Shown here: positions 1 to 8,439 of the stretch, one piece after another
Layout of the letters: every line of letters begins with the position of its first letter
Position numbering within the stretch: the stretch's first letter is position 1
Source: Albimonas marina
Lineage (GTDB): Bacteria > Pseudomonadota > Alphaproteobacteria > Rhodobacterales > Rhodobacteraceae
Assembly: GCF_029223255.1 (NCBI RefSeq)
Contig: NZ_JARHUC010000013.1
Location: 1-64,000 of the forward strand
Direction: 5' to 3'
Length of the DNA: 64,000 nt
Made by a program: the position numbers and the translations under genes
Notes under the pieces: model-generated
The model's input: the letters and a program-made list of their open reading frames with translations, nothing else
Told to the model about the DNA's origin: nothing
The model's database searches: none

Positions 1-68
1 CTGTCCAGCACCAAGCGAACCGCGCGATCGCGGACCTCAGGGGAGAACTTGTTCGTCGTCTTGCTCAT
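1..68 (-). CDS. IS3-family transposase OrfA, N-terminal fragment
   Basis: Partial gene, cut by the window edge. The visible residues, starting MSKTTNKFSPEVRDRAVRLV, match the start of the helix-turn-helix OrfA protein of IS3-family elements, which recognises the IS ends and is normally fused to the OrfB DDE integrase by frameshifting. ATG is at 66-68 on the minus strand. Only about 22 residues are visible, so the subgroup cannot be given. Confidence 0.75.
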   Translation of the reverse strand, partial: MSKTTNKFSPEVRDRAVRLVLD

Positions 69-121
69 GGGGCTCCATCCTACTCAGGAGTGGGAGCCTC
101 CGGCAGACCCGGAGCGGTTCA
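1..121 (-). mobile_element. End of an IS3-family insertion sequence
   Basis: The first 121 bases are the left-hand (orfA) end of an insertion sequence that continues beyond the window. Read on the minus strand, the terminus begins TGAACCGCTCCGGGTCTG at 121, a form typical of IS3-family inverted repeats, and the orfA start codon lies about 50 bases inside. At base 122 an open helicase reading frame starts abruptly, so the element has inserted into that gene. The other end and the target duplication are out of view. Confidence 0.75.
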
Positions 122-1216
122 GCCTTCGCGATCGATGCGCCTGTGCAGGGTTCCGGAAAGACGCTTCTGGCATCCGCCATCGCTGCGCTCGCGACCGGCC
201 GGGCGCCAGAGATCTGGCCGCACACTGCGGGCCGCGACGATGAAGAGGTCAGGAAGCGCCTGTTCACGGCGCTCCGCGCCGGCACGCCGGCTATCGTGTG
301 GGATAACATCGTCGGGGTCTTCGATTCCGCGGCACTGGCCGCGCAACTCACCGCCCCGCAGTTCTCGGACCGGATTCTCGGGAAGAACGAGAGCGGCTCG
401 TTCCCCAATCGCATGCTGACGCTGCTGACCGGCAACAACCTCGCTCTGGCCGGCGACCTCGCTCGCAGGGTGATCGTCTGCCGGATCGATCCCCGCACCG
501 ACGCGCCCTTCGCACGGCGTTTCGAAGTCGATCCGCTTCAGCAGGTTGTCCGGACGCGAATGCATCTGGTGGCCTGCGCGCTGACGCTCATTCGGGCTGC
601 GATAAGTTCGGACGACCCGCCCGCTGCGGGCAGGATGGCAAGCTTCGAGCACTGGGACGATCTGGTGCGGCAGACGGTGTGCTGGGTTGGGCGGCGGCTC
701 GCTCCCGGAGCCTACGGTGACCCAATGGATCTCGTGCATACCGCCCAGGCGAGCGACCCGGAGCAGGAGGGGCTGCACGCGCTCCTTGACGCTCTGCGCA
801 CGTTGTTCGGAGACCGATGGTTCACGGCGCGAGACGTTTCCTCGCGCGCCAACGAGCGTTTTGAGCGCACCGATGCAGAAACGGCTCTGCACGAGTCGCT
901 CGTCGATCTCGGCGGCGACCGTGCGACCCGGAGCACGCGCAGCATCGGAAAGGTTCTGTCGTTCCGAAAGGACCGTATCGTTCACGGCCTTTGCCTGAAG
1001 GCGCGCGGCGGCCGAAACGGCAATGAATTTCGGGTGGATCGGGCCAGGAACACGGTCGACTGCGGGTTTGGCGGGTTTGGAGAGTTTAATCCCAGCCCTC
1101 CGCGCGGAAATCAAAACCAACCCGATACGCGTATGGGGGAGGGGGAAGCAAACCCGCCAAACCCGCCAAACCCGCAGAGCATCGTCTCCCCTCGCATAGA
1201 CGATGGTGACGCATGA
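122..1216 (+). pseudogene. Primase/helicase-type ATPase, 5' end removed by IS insertion
   Basis: The frame is open from the IS boundary and enters directly at a Walker A motif (QGSGKTLLASA), so everything upstream of the P-loop is missing and no native start remains. A Walker B-like AIVWDNI and a sensor-like LLTGNN follow, an arrangement seen in ATPase domains of phage and integrative-element primase-helicases. The C-terminal third looks like a winged-helix or linker region. The last 50 codons contain a perfect long inverted repeat (1060-1177). The stop overlaps the start of the next gene, as expected in a compact mobile-element operon. It differs in sequence from the SF3 primase-helicase at 26294-28573. 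It is probably inactive unless the remainder is expressed separately. Confidence 0.65.
1060..1177. repeat. Perfect 21-bp inverted repeat with CGGGTTTGG iterations
   Basis: The arm at 1060-1080 contains two tandem copies of GCGGGTTTGG. The arm at 1157-1177 is its exact reverse complement, separated by 76 bases. It lies inside the 3' end of the truncated primase/helicase gene. Inverted iterated motifs next to a replication protein suggest an origin or a regulatory site for the element. That role is inferred only. Confidence 0.6.
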
Positions 1217-1446
1217 TGGCCGGCGCGACCGCCTCGAGCGGCATGCAGGCCGGCCCCAACCCGCTCCCCTCGGCCCGCATGACCCCCGCCGAGCGCCGCG
1301 CTGAAGTGTGCGGCCTGCTTGCCCTTGGCCTTCTCCGGCTGCGGTCGCGCGACCTGGACAAGAGCGTCGCGGAGAGCGGTTCGACCCTACACTCTCCGCC
1401 CGCCCGGAGCGGTCATGCGAACCCGAACCCAGGGAGAGACGCATGA
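1213..1446 (+). CDS. Small conserved protein upstream of DUF2924/recombinase
   Basis: A 77-residue protein starting four bases before the stop of the preceding helicase fragment and ending in a four-base overlap with the DUF2924 gene. It has an N-terminal low-complexity stretch, a central MTPAERRAEVCGLLALGL segment and a polar tail. Small proteins of this shape commonly precede DUF2924 and recombinase genes in alphaproteobacterial mobile elements. No catalytic or binding motif is visible and the function is unknown. The overlaps on both sides make it credible as a real gene. Confidence 0.6.
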   Translation: MMAGATASSGMQAGPNPLPSARMTPAERRAEVCGLLALGLLRLRSRDLDKSVAESGSTLHSPPARSGHANPNPGRDA

Positions 1447-1895
1447 CCCATGACCTGATCCCCGCGCGCCTGGCGGCGCTGAAGACGACGCCCACCCCTG
1501 AACTGAAGGCGCAGTGGCGGGATCTCTTCGACAGCGAGCCGCCGCCGTTCAACCGTCGCTACCTGGAGAGCCGGCTCGCCTACCGCATTCAGGAACTGGC
1601 CTACGGCGGGCTGAAGCCCGAGACCGTCCGGCGATTGGAGCTGCTGGGCGAAGACCTCGACGGCGGCGACAGGAAGAGGAGCCGCGTCCGCGCCGACCGC
1701 GGCCGTCCCATCACCGGCACGCGGCTGCTGCGAGAATGGCAGGGCGTCGAGCAGATCGTCACCGTCACCGCCGATGGCTTCGAATGGCAGGGCCGCCCGT
1801 ACAAGTCGTTGTCCGCGATCGCGCGCGCCATCACCGGCACCCGCTGGAACGGCTGGACCTTTTTTGGCCTCAAGAGCCACAGGGGGCGGACATGA
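1443..1895 (+). CDS. DUF2924 family protein
   Basis: A 150-residue protein that starts at the ATG overlapping the upstream stop and itself overlaps the recombinase start by four bases. It has the DUF2924 pattern: an N-terminal helical section with the FNRRYLESRLAYRIQEL element, and a C-terminal GTRLLREWQG ... GFEWQGRPYKSLSAIA ... WNGWTFF section. This family almost always sits directly upstream of a large serine recombinase in phages and integrative elements, so it is probably a partner or accessory DNA-binding factor. The molecular function is not established. Confidence 0.85.
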   Translation: MTHDLIPARLAALKTTPTPELKAQWRDLFDSEPPPFNRRYLESRLAYRIQELAYGGLKPETVRRLELLGEDLDGGDRKRSRVRADRGRPITGTRLLREWQGVEQIVTVTADGFEWQGRPYKSLSAIARAITGTRWNGWTFFGLKSHRGRT

Positions 1896-3217
1896 CGAAG
1901 CCGCTCGCAATAGCGAAGGTCGGCCGCAAGCTGCGCTGCGCGGTCTACACTCGGAAATCCTCCGAGGAAGGGCTGGAGCAGGAGTTCAATTCGCTCCATG
2001 CCCAGCGGGAGGCGTGCGAGGCCTACATCGCCAGCCAGCGGTCGGAAGGCTGGGTCCTGGTTCGAGATCAGTATGACGACGGCGGCATCTCGGGCGGCAC
2101 GCTGGACCGGCCCGGCCTGACGCGCCTGCTGGAAGACATCGACGACGGGCTGGTCGACGTGGTGGTGGTCTACAAGATCGACAGGCTGAGCCGGTCGCTG
2201 GCCGACTTCGCCAAGCTGGTCGAGGTCTTCGACCGCAACGCCGTGACCTTCGTCTCGGTGACGCAGTCCTTCAACACGACCACGTCGATGGGGCGGCTGA
2301 CGCTGAACATCCTGCTCAGCTTCGCCCAGTTCGAGCGCGAGGTGACGGCCGAGCGCATCCGCGACAAGATCGCCGCCAGCCGCAGGAAGGGCATGTGGAT
2401 GGGCGGGGCGCCGCCTTACGGCTACCGCGTCGAGAACCGCAAGCTGGTGGTGGACGAGCCCCGCGCCGCGGACCTGCGCTGGATCTTCGCCCGCTTCATC
2501 GAGACCGGGTCCTGCACGGCGCTGGCGCGGGAGGCGGCGAAGCGGGGCCTGCGCACGCCGCGCGGCAACCGGATCGACAAGAAGTACCTCTACCGGCTGC
2601 TCAACAACCGCGCCTACATCGGCGAAGCCGTCCACAAGGGGCAGGGCTACCCGGGCGAGCACGACGGCATCATCGACCACGGGACCTGGAGCAAGGTCCA
2701 GGCGATCCTGCAGGAGAGCCCGAGGACGCGTGCGGCCCGCACTCGCGCCGAGACGCCGGCGCTCCTGAAGGGGCTGCTGTTCGGGCCGGACGGCGCGGCC
2801 TTCTCGCCGACCCACACCCGCAAGGGCGACCGCCTGTATCGCTACTACGTCAGCCAGTCGGTTCTGAAGCACGGTGCGGGGGCATGCCCGGTCGGGCGTC
2901 TCCCCGCGGGCGAGATCGAGGCGGCCGTCGTCGACCGTCTCCGCGCCGTGTTCCGCCAGCCGGAGATCGTGGCGGGGACGTGGAAGGCGGCGCGGAAACA
3001 GGATGGCGACGTCGCCGAGACCGAGGCGCGGGACGCCCTGCACCAGCTGGACCCGCTGTGGGACGAACTCTTCCCGGCCGAGCAGGCGCGCATCCTGGCG
3101 CTGCTGGTCGAGCGCGTGGACATCGCCCCGGACGGGCTGGACATCCGGCTTCGGGTCGACGGCCTCGCCGGTCTCGCGCGCGAGATGCGGTCCGGCGACA
3201 CGGGGGAAGCGGCATGA
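1892..3217 (+). CDS. Large serine recombinase (resolvase/invertase family)
   Basis: A 441-residue site-specific recombinase, probably the integration/excision enzyme of the element in the first 4.7 kb. The N-terminal resolvase domain has the YTRKSS active-site segment with Ser23 as predicted nucleophile, then DRPGLTRLLEDI and the YKIDRLSRS motif. The recombinase domain follows (GAPPYGYRVENRKLVVDE ... LLNNRAYIGEAVHKG), then a C-terminal region with TPTHT-like and CPVGRLPAGEIE motifs typical of alphaproteobacterial members. The ATG at 1892 is chosen because it overlaps the DUF2924 stop and begins just before the catalytic domain. It is shorter than phage integrases of about 500-600 residues but normal for this subfamily. 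Confidence 0.9.
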   Translation: MTKPLAIAKVGRKLRCAVYTRKSSEEGLEQEFNSLHAQREACEAYIASQRSEGWVLVRDQYDDGGISGGTLDRPGLTRLLEDIDDGLVDVVVVYKIDRLSRSLADFAKLVEVFDRNAVTFVSVTQSFNTTTSMGRLTLNILLSFAQFEREVTAERIRDKIAASRRKGMWMGGAPPYGYRVENRKLVVDEPRAADLRWIFARFIETGSCTALAREAAKRGLRTPRGNRIDKKYLYRLLNNRAYIGEAVHKGQGYPGEHDGIIDHGTWSKVQAILQESPRTRAARTRAETPALLKGLLFGPDGAAFSPTHTRKGDRLYRYYVSQSVLKHGAGACPVGRLPAGEIEAAVVDRLRAVFRQPEIVAGTWKAARKQDGDVAETEARDALHQLDPLWDELFPAEQARILALLVERVDIAPDGLDIRLRVDGLAGLAREMRSGDTGEAA

Positions 3218-3606
3218 CCCGGGCCCCCGAGACGGTGACGCTGCACGTGCCGTTCCGGGCGGCGAAGCGGGGCGGGCGCAAGCGGATGCTGTTGCCGGAG
3301 GGCGCCGCCCAGCTGCGCCGGGCCGACGACACGCTGATCAAGGCGCTGGCACGCGCGTTCCGCTGGAAGCGGATGCTGGAGGCCGGCGAGGTCATGACCC
3401 TCGCGGAACTGGCGGAGCGCGAGAAGATCGCGCCGTCCTACCTGACCCGCGTCCTGCGGCTGGCGTTTCTCGCGCCCGACATCGTGCAGGCGATCCTGGC
3501 GGGCGAGCAGGGCTCCGGGGTCACGCTGGCGCGGCTGCTCCAGCCGCTGCCGGTCGAATGGGACCGCCAGCGCGCCGTGCTCGCGGCGAGGGGCGGGGCC
3601 GAATGA
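3214..3606 (+). CDS. Small helix-turn-helix protein of the recombinase operon
   Basis: A 130-residue basic protein overlapping the recombinase by four bases and the methyltransferase by four. The N-terminus is rich in Arg/Lys. A helix-turn-helix-like stretch follows (MTLAELAEREKIAPSYLTRV), then a C-terminal LLQPLPVEWDRQRAVLA tail. Small proteins of this kind follow serine recombinases in alphaproteobacterial elements and may act as directionality factor or repressor. That role is inferred from position and the helix-turn-helix only. Confidence 0.6.
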   Translation: MTRAPETVTLHVPFRAAKRGGRKRMLLPEGAAQLRRADDTLIKALARAFRWKRMLEAGEVMTLAELAEREKIAPSYLTRVLRLAFLAPDIVQAILAGEQGSGVTLARLLQPLPVEWDRQRAVLAARGGAE

Positions 3607-4748
3607 CCCGGACCTGGCATGACTTCTTCGCCGGGGGCGGCATGGCCCGGCTCGGCCTCGGCCCCGGCTGGTCCTGCACCTTCGCCAACGACCGCGATCC
3701 GATGAAGGCGGCCGCCTATCGCGCCAACCATGGCGGGGAGGAGTTCCTGCTGCGCGACGTGGCCGAGGTCTCCCTCGCCGAGCTGCCGGGGCGCCCGGAT
3801 CTCGTCTGGGCCTCGTTCCCCTGCCAGGACCTCTCTTTGGCCGGTGCGGGGCAGGGGCTTCGCGGCGGGCGCAGCGGCGCCTTCCATCCGTTCTGGCGGC
3901 TGGTGCAGGGCCTGGCGGCGGAGGGCCGGGCTCCCGGTGTGATCGTCCTGGAAAACGTCTGCGGCCTGCTGACCTCCAACGGCGGGTCGGACTTCGCCGC
4001 TCTTGTCGCGGCCTTCAGGGATCTCGGCTGGCGCACCGGCGCGGTGGTGATCGACGCCGCGCTCTTTGTGCCCCAGTCGCGCCCGCGGCTGTTCTTCGTC
4101 GGCGTGCCTGCGCCGAGGAGGCCGCCCTCGGCTCTCGTCACGTCCGGACCCGACCCGCGCTGGCATCCCGCTTCCCTGACGAAGGCGGCGGCGCGATTGC
4201 CGCCGGATCTCGTCGAAGCCTGGACGTGGTGGTCGCTGCCGACGCCCCCCCGGAGGAACGTCGACCTGGCCTCGATCCTCGAAGTCGACCCTGCCGATGC
4301 GCCCTGGCGGACGCCTGCGGAAACCGAACGCCTGCTGGCGATGATGTCGCCGACGAACAGGATCAAGGTGGAGACCGCTCAGGCCGCCGGCGGCCATCAC
4401 GTCGGCGCGCTGTTCCGTCGGACGCGGCTGGAGGCCGACGGGGTGAAGCGCCAGCGGATCGAGGTCCGCCTCGACGGCCTGGCGGGCTGTCTGCGCACCC
4501 CGGCCGGCGGCTCCAGCCGCCAGTCGATCCTGGTGGTGGAGGACGGACGGGTCCGGGTCCGGCTCCTGTCTCCTCGCGAGGCCGCGTCCCTGATGGGGCT
4601 GCTGGCGGACTACATCACGCCGCGGCGGACCAACGATGCGCTGAAGCTGGCCGGCGACGGCGTGGTCGTGCCGGTGGTGCGGTTCCTCGCGGAAAACCTG
4701 CTGGAACCGCTCGCCGAGGGAGGGCAAGCGAAGGTCTTGCTCGCCTGA
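3603..4748 (+). CDS. C5-cytosine DNA methyltransferase
   Basis: A 381-residue DNA (cytosine-5) methyltransferase that transfers methyl from S-adenosylmethionine to cytosine in a specific site. Motif I is DFFAGGGMARLG near residue 7. Motif IV is ASFPCQDLSLAG with catalytic Cys74. Motif VI is VIVLENVCG, motif VIII is QSRPRLFFVGV, and a motif X-like GDGVVVPVV lies near the C-terminus. The target-recognition region lies between VIII and X. No restriction enzyme gene is adjacent, so this appears to be an orphan methyltransferase carried by the element, perhaps for anti-restriction or regulation. The start overlaps the preceding stop. The C-terminal order and length are normal for the family. Confidence 0.9.
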   Translation: MTRTWHDFFAGGGMARLGLGPGWSCTFANDRDPMKAAAYRANHGGEEFLLRDVAEVSLAELPGRPDLVWASFPCQDLSLAGAGQGLRGGRSGAFHPFWRLVQGLAAEGRAPGVIVLENVCGLLTSNGGSDFAALVAAFRDLGWRTGAVVIDAALFVPQSRPRLFFVGVPAPRRPPSALVTSGPDPRWHPASLTKAAARLPPDLVEAWTWWSLPTPPRRNVDLASILEVDPADAPWRTPAETERLLAMMSPTNRIKVETAQAAGGHHVGALFRRTRLEADGVKRQRIEVRLDGLAGCLRTPAGGSSRQSILVVEDGRVRVRLLSPREAASLMGLLADYITPRRTNDALKLAGDGVVVPVVRFLAENLLEPLAEGGQAKVLLA

Positions 4749-5122
4749 TCTTCTGCCTTGCGGCTGAGACCGGCCTCAACCCTCATCATGACAGGAGCGC
4801 CAAGGCTTCCGTCGATAAGGGCGGGAAGCGGAAGTTCGCTGCAGGGCCGATGGAGGGCTGCTTCGGGGCGACGTCAGTGGTTGCTTTGACGTTGTTGGAA
4901 GCGGTCGGGCGCGGCGACGGCGACGGCGATGGGCGGCGGGTCCGGCCGGCGCCGCGTCCGATCGCCCGCGGACGGGGGGAAGCCGCGGCTTGGAGGGCGA
5001 CAGGGCAGCGACCAGATCCCATGCCTCACGCGGATGCTCGCGGGGCATGAACGCGAATCCCGGCGTCGAGCCGGGTCGTGCAGGCTCCGATCATAGTGCG
5101 GTGCACGGCATCGCCGTTCGTC
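4749..5122. other. Geneless stretch between mobile remnant and AraC gene
   Basis: No convincing gene, tRNA or repeat is seen here. Frames that remain open are arginine- and proline-rich artefacts of high GC. The right boundary of the serine-recombinase element probably falls in this stretch, but no att core can be recognised without the left end. Confidence 0.4.
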
Positions 5123-6154
5123 CTACTGCAATCGCTTCGGCGCCTCGGCGAGCGGGTTGGCGCGGGCCAGGCTCGGGGGGTGGTCGAAACGACGGCGAAA
5201 AGCGCGGCGGAAGCTGGAAGGGTCGTCGTAGCCCAGCGACTCGGCAACCGTCTCGACCGGCAGGTCGGTCTCGGTCAGCAGCGCAAGGCCGCGGGCGAGC
5301 GTCTCCTCAAGGCGCAGGTCGCGGAAGGAGAGGCCTTCCGCCCGCAGTCGGCGCTGGAACGTGCGCAGACCCAGGCCGAGACGCTCGGCGACCGTCTCGG
5401 CCGAGGCCTCGCCGAGACGGAGGTCGAGGCGGATTGCGGCGCGGGTCGCCTCTCCGAAGTTCATCGGCGCGCGGCCGCCGGCGAGCGCGGGAAGGTCGCG
5501 GAACACCAGCGCCTGGCGCGGATCGGGCCGGCGGTTGTTGCGGGCCTGAAGAGCCTCCGCCCGCAGGGCCACGCCCGGCGCGTCGGCGGCACGCAGGGGG
5601 ATGCCGCCCAACAGGTCGGCGATATCCGCGTCGAGCCGCCCGCCGGCCGCCGGAAGCTCGATCCAGTCCGGACGCCAGCCCTCGTCCTGGAAGCGTGCGA
5701 ACAGCTGCACGATCAGGGGCGGCATGAATTCGTCGACATGGCGGGCGCCGACCACGCGCTCGACGCCCGAGCGGAACCGGACCACGAGCCGTCCGTCGCG
5801 CGCGACCATCTCGACCCGCGAGGCGTTGGCGATCAGCGGCAGCGCGCGGCGGGCCCGCGCCACGGCCCGCAGCAGGCTCGGCGCCTGGAGCACGTAGTCG
5901 GCGTAGGGGCCCAGATCCTCGTAGCGGTGACGAACGCCGAGGACGGCGCCGAAATGCCGCTCGCCCAGCCGGCGCGCGGCGCGCTCGGCCCAGCCGGCAT
6001 AGGCGGCGTAGGGGACGAAGGCGGGGTCCGGCCCGTCGGGATCGGGGGGCAGGCCCGCGGCCTGCGCAAGCTCCTCCGCGAGGCGCGGGGTGGTCATGGC
6101 GGCGAGCAGCCGGGACGACTCGGCATAAAGGCCGCCGTTGATCCAGGCGATCAT
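5123..6154 (-). CDS. AraC-family transcriptional regulator
   Basis: A 343-residue regulator divergent from the outer-membrane protein gene at 6346. The N-terminal two-thirds is an effector-binding region of the type found in AraC/OruR-like proteins. The C-terminal hundred residues hold two helix-turn-helix units: SAETVAERLGLGLRTFQRRL, and PVETVAESLGYDDPSSFRRA followed by FRRRFDHPPS. The ATG at 6152-6154 is preferred over an upstream in-frame start because GGAGGA lies seven bases before it. Its position suggests it controls the divergent envelope cluster. The inducer is unknown. Confidence 0.9.
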   Translation of the reverse strand: MIAWINGGLYAESSRLLAAMTTPRLAEELAQAAGLPPDPDGPDPAFVPYAAYAGWAERAARRLGERHFGAVLGVRHRYEDLGPYADYVLQAPSLLRAVARARRALPLIANASRVEMVARDGRLVVRFRSGVERVVGARHVDEFMPPLIVQLFARFQDEGWRPDWIELPAAGGRLDADIADLLGGIPLRAADAPGVALRAEALQARNNRRPDPRQALVFRDLPALAGGRAPMNFGEATRAAIRLDLRLGEASAETVAERLGLGLRTFQRRLRAEGLSFRDLRLEETLARGLALLTETDLPVETVAESLGYDDPSSFRRAFRRRFDHPPSLARANPLAEAPKRLQ

Positions 6155-6345
6155 GACCAATCCTCCCCCCGGCGCCTGCGCCGCCGGCCCTCCCCCGAGA
6201 AACAGACGCAACGTGAATGACGTCGGGGCGCCGGTCGTTGAGGCAGATCAAGGCCGGCGGGCGTTTTGTCGTGAAATGCCCGCGTCCGCCGGCCGGGAAT
6301 CCTCCACAGTCGCGCCCGATCAAGGGGTGGACGAGGCGGGACGCG

Positions 6346-7104
6346 ATGACCTGGGCGGCGAGAACATGGATCGCGGCGGCGACGGCGCTGGCGTCGGTCG
6401 GCGTCGCCGGCGCGCAGGAGACCGCGGAGGACGGCTGGCGCTTCCAGGTCTCTCCCTATCTCTGGGCGGCAGGGCTGTCGGGGACCAGCGGCACGCTGGC
6501 GCCGCTGCCGCCGGCCGAGGTCGACCTGTCCTTCGGCGACATCTTCGACGACCTGCGGTTCGCGGGCATGCTCGCGGGGCAGGCCCGCAAGGGCCGCTTC
6601 GGGCTGGCGGGCGACATCCAGTATGTCGAGACCCGCGCCGACGGCGCGTTGCCGCCGTTCCACGCGAAGACCCGCCTGACCTCGAAGACCTTCCTCGCCA
6701 CGGCCGTGGCCGAATACGCCGTTCTCGACCGGGAGGGCGCGACGCTGTCGGCCGGCGGCGGGCTGCGGCTGTGGTCGGTGGGAACCGACCTGAAGCTCTC
6801 CGGCGGCCCGGCGAGGCCGCGTGAGCTGAGGGGCGACGACGTCTGGGTCGACCCCGTCGTGTCGCTGCGCGGCGCCTTGGACCTGTCGGAACGGTGGTTC
6901 CTGCACGGCTGGCTCGGCCTGGGCGGCTTCGGCCTGGGGTCGGACCTGATGGTCGACGCCTTCGCCGCGGTCGGCTGGCGGGTCACCGAGGCGACGTCGG
7001 TCTCGGCCGGCTGGCGCTGGATGAAGGTCGACCGCGACGCCTCGGGCTTTCTCTACGACGTCGAGCAGCAGGGTCCGCTGGTCGGCCTGACGGTCTCGTT
7101 CTGA
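6346..7104 (+). CDS. Outer-membrane beta-barrel protein
   Basis: A 252-residue exported protein with a signal peptide ending near GVAGAQ. After it come short amphipathic strands alternating with turns (FQVSPYLWAAGLSG, GLAGDIQYVET, TAVAEYAVLD), ending in a Phe-terminated final strand (GPLVGLTVSF), the usual C-terminal signature for outer-membrane insertion. It is probably a small porin-like or structural barrel. It heads a run of same-strand envelope genes up to 12760. The ATG at 6346 is the start that leaves a clean signal peptide. No substrate can be assigned. Confidence 0.7.
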   Translation: MTWAARTWIAAATALASVGVAGAQETAEDGWRFQVSPYLWAAGLSGTSGTLAPLPPAEVDLSFGDIFDDLRFAGMLAGQARKGRFGLAGDIQYVETRADGALPPFHAKTRLTSKTFLATAVAEYAVLDREGATLSAGGGLRLWSVGTDLKLSGGPARPRELRGDDVWVDPVVSLRGALDLSERWFLHGWLGLGGFGLGSDLMVDAFAAVGWRVTEATSVSAGWRWMKVDRDASGFLYDVEQQGPLVGLTVSF

Positions 7105-7163
7105 CGGCAGGCGGGACCGAAGAGACCCGGGCGCGCGGGCCGGAACAAGAGACGCGGAGGAGC

Positions 7164-8009
7164 ATGGGCATGAAGACGTGGACGACGCTGGCCGCTGCTC
7201 TGGCGATGGCGCTGCTCGGTCCGATGGGGGCGGAGGCCCAGCCGGCGCAGGCCGAAGCGGGCTCCGTGGCGCGGCAGAGCGACGATGCGGCGCTGGCGCG
7301 GGAGCTCTCGAACCCGATCGCCGATCTCGTCTCGGTCCCCGTCCAGTCCAACTACGACCGCGGCTACGGGCCCGACGACGGCTGGCGTCTGACCACAAAC
7401 GTCCAGCCGGTGATCCCCTTCCACCTGAACGAGGACTGGAACCTCATCTCGCGCACCATCGTGCCGCTGGTCGGGCAGAAAGACATCTTCGCGGGCGCGG
7501 GGTCCCAGTTCGGCCTGGGCGACGTCACGCAGACCCTGTTCTTCTCCCCCTCCCGGCCGACCGAGGGCGGCCTGACCTGGGGCGTGGGTCCGGTCGTCGT
7601 GCTGCCGACCGCGACGCGGTCGCAGCTCGGCGCGGAGAAATGGGCGGCTGGCCCGAGCGGCGTGGCGCTGGTCCAGCGCGGGCCCTGGACCGTCGGGGCG
7701 CTGGCGAACCATGTCTGGTCCTTCGCCGGCGACGACAAGCGCACGGATCTCAACCGCAGCTTCGTGCAGCCCTTCGCCGCCTACACCACGCCGACGGCGT
7801 GGACGTTCTCGCTGCAATCCGAAACCACCTACGACTGGCAGACGGAGACATGGGCCGTCCCGGTCAACGTCGCCGTCAGCAAGCTCACCCGCATCGGCGC
7901 GGTCCCGGTCAGCCTTCAGGCCGGGCTGGGCTACTGGCTGGAGACGCCCGCCGCCGGCCCGGACGAACTTCGCGCGCGGCTCGCAATCACGGTGATGCTG
8001 CCGCGTTGA
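7164..8009 (+). CDS. Outer-membrane channel-like protein, paralogue of the 47191-48033 gene
   Basis: A 281-residue protein with a signal peptide (cleavage near GAEAQ). Its body carries LSNPIADLVSVPVQSNYDRG, GPDDGWRLTTNVQPVIPF, EDWNLISRTIVPLV, FGLGDVTQTLFFSP and WTVGALANHVWSFAG. This is the pattern of outer-membrane proteins annotated as neutral zinc metallopeptidase-like or phenol-degradation (MetA-type) transporters. The same order of motifs occurs in the protein encoded at 47191-48033, so the two are paralogues. A GGAGGAGC ribosome-binding site precedes the ATG at 7164. The transported compound is unknown. Confidence 0.75.
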   Translation: MGMKTWTTLAAALAMALLGPMGAEAQPAQAEAGSVARQSDDAALARELSNPIADLVSVPVQSNYDRGYGPDDGWRLTTNVQPVIPFHLNEDWNLISRTIVPLVGQKDIFAGAGSQFGLGDVTQTLFFSPSRPTEGGLTWGVGPVVVLPTATRSQLGAEKWAAGPSGVALVQRGPWTVGALANHVWSFAGDDKRTDLNRSFVQPFAAYTTPTAWTFSLQSETTYDWQTETWAVPVNVAVSKLTRIGAVPVSLQAGLGYWLETPAAGPDELRARLAITVMLPR

Positions 8010-8041
8010 GCGGCGCCGCGCCCAACCAGGGAGATCCGATC

Positions 8042-8425
8042 ATGCGCCGACTCATCTTCGCAGCGCTTCTTGCGACGCCCGTCGCCGCCGCGGCGGCCAC
8101 CGAGGAGAGCGACTTCGTGCTCGACACCGCCGGCGACCTCGCAGACCTCTGCGCGACGCCGGCCGACAGCCCGCTGCATGTCGCCGCGATCCACATGTGC
8201 CAGGGCTATCTGCTGGGCGCGCACCATTTCCACGCCGCGCTCGCGGCGGAGCTGGGCGAGGACATCTACTGCCCGCCGCCGGCGACGCAGGCGCCGAGCC
8301 GCAACGAGATCACCAGCGCCTTCGTCGACTGGATGGCGGCCAACCCGGACATCCGCAGCCGCGAGGCGCTCGACGGCCTGCTGATCTGGGCCGCCGCCGC
8401 CTACCCGTGCCCGGCGTCCTACTGA
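8042..8425 (+). CDS. Small exported Rap1a/Tai-like protein
   Basis: A 127-residue protein with a signal peptide (cleavage near AAAAA). The mature part has the pattern of the Rap1a/Tai family: LADLCATP, then HMCQGYLLGAHHFH, then IYCPPPAT, and a C-terminal AAYPCP. The paired cysteines probably form disulfides in the periplasm. The founding members are immunity proteins to type VI secretion amidases, but most relatives occur without an effector, as here. The gene ends one base before a second in-frame-shifted ATG and lies 15 bases upstream of the next lipoprotein start. Confidence 0.65.
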   Translation: MRRLIFAALLATPVAAAAATEESDFVLDTAGDLADLCATPADSPLHVAAIHMCQGYLLGAHHFHAALAAELGEDIYCPPPATQAPSRNEITSAFVDWMAANPDIRSREALDGLLIWAAAAYPCPASY

Positions 8426-8439
8426 TGAGGAGCGCAGCC

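Noticed and set aside
4776-5048. Arg/Pro-rich frames after the methyltransferase gene
   Set aside because: The composition is typical of shadow frames, with no start signal or family resemblance.
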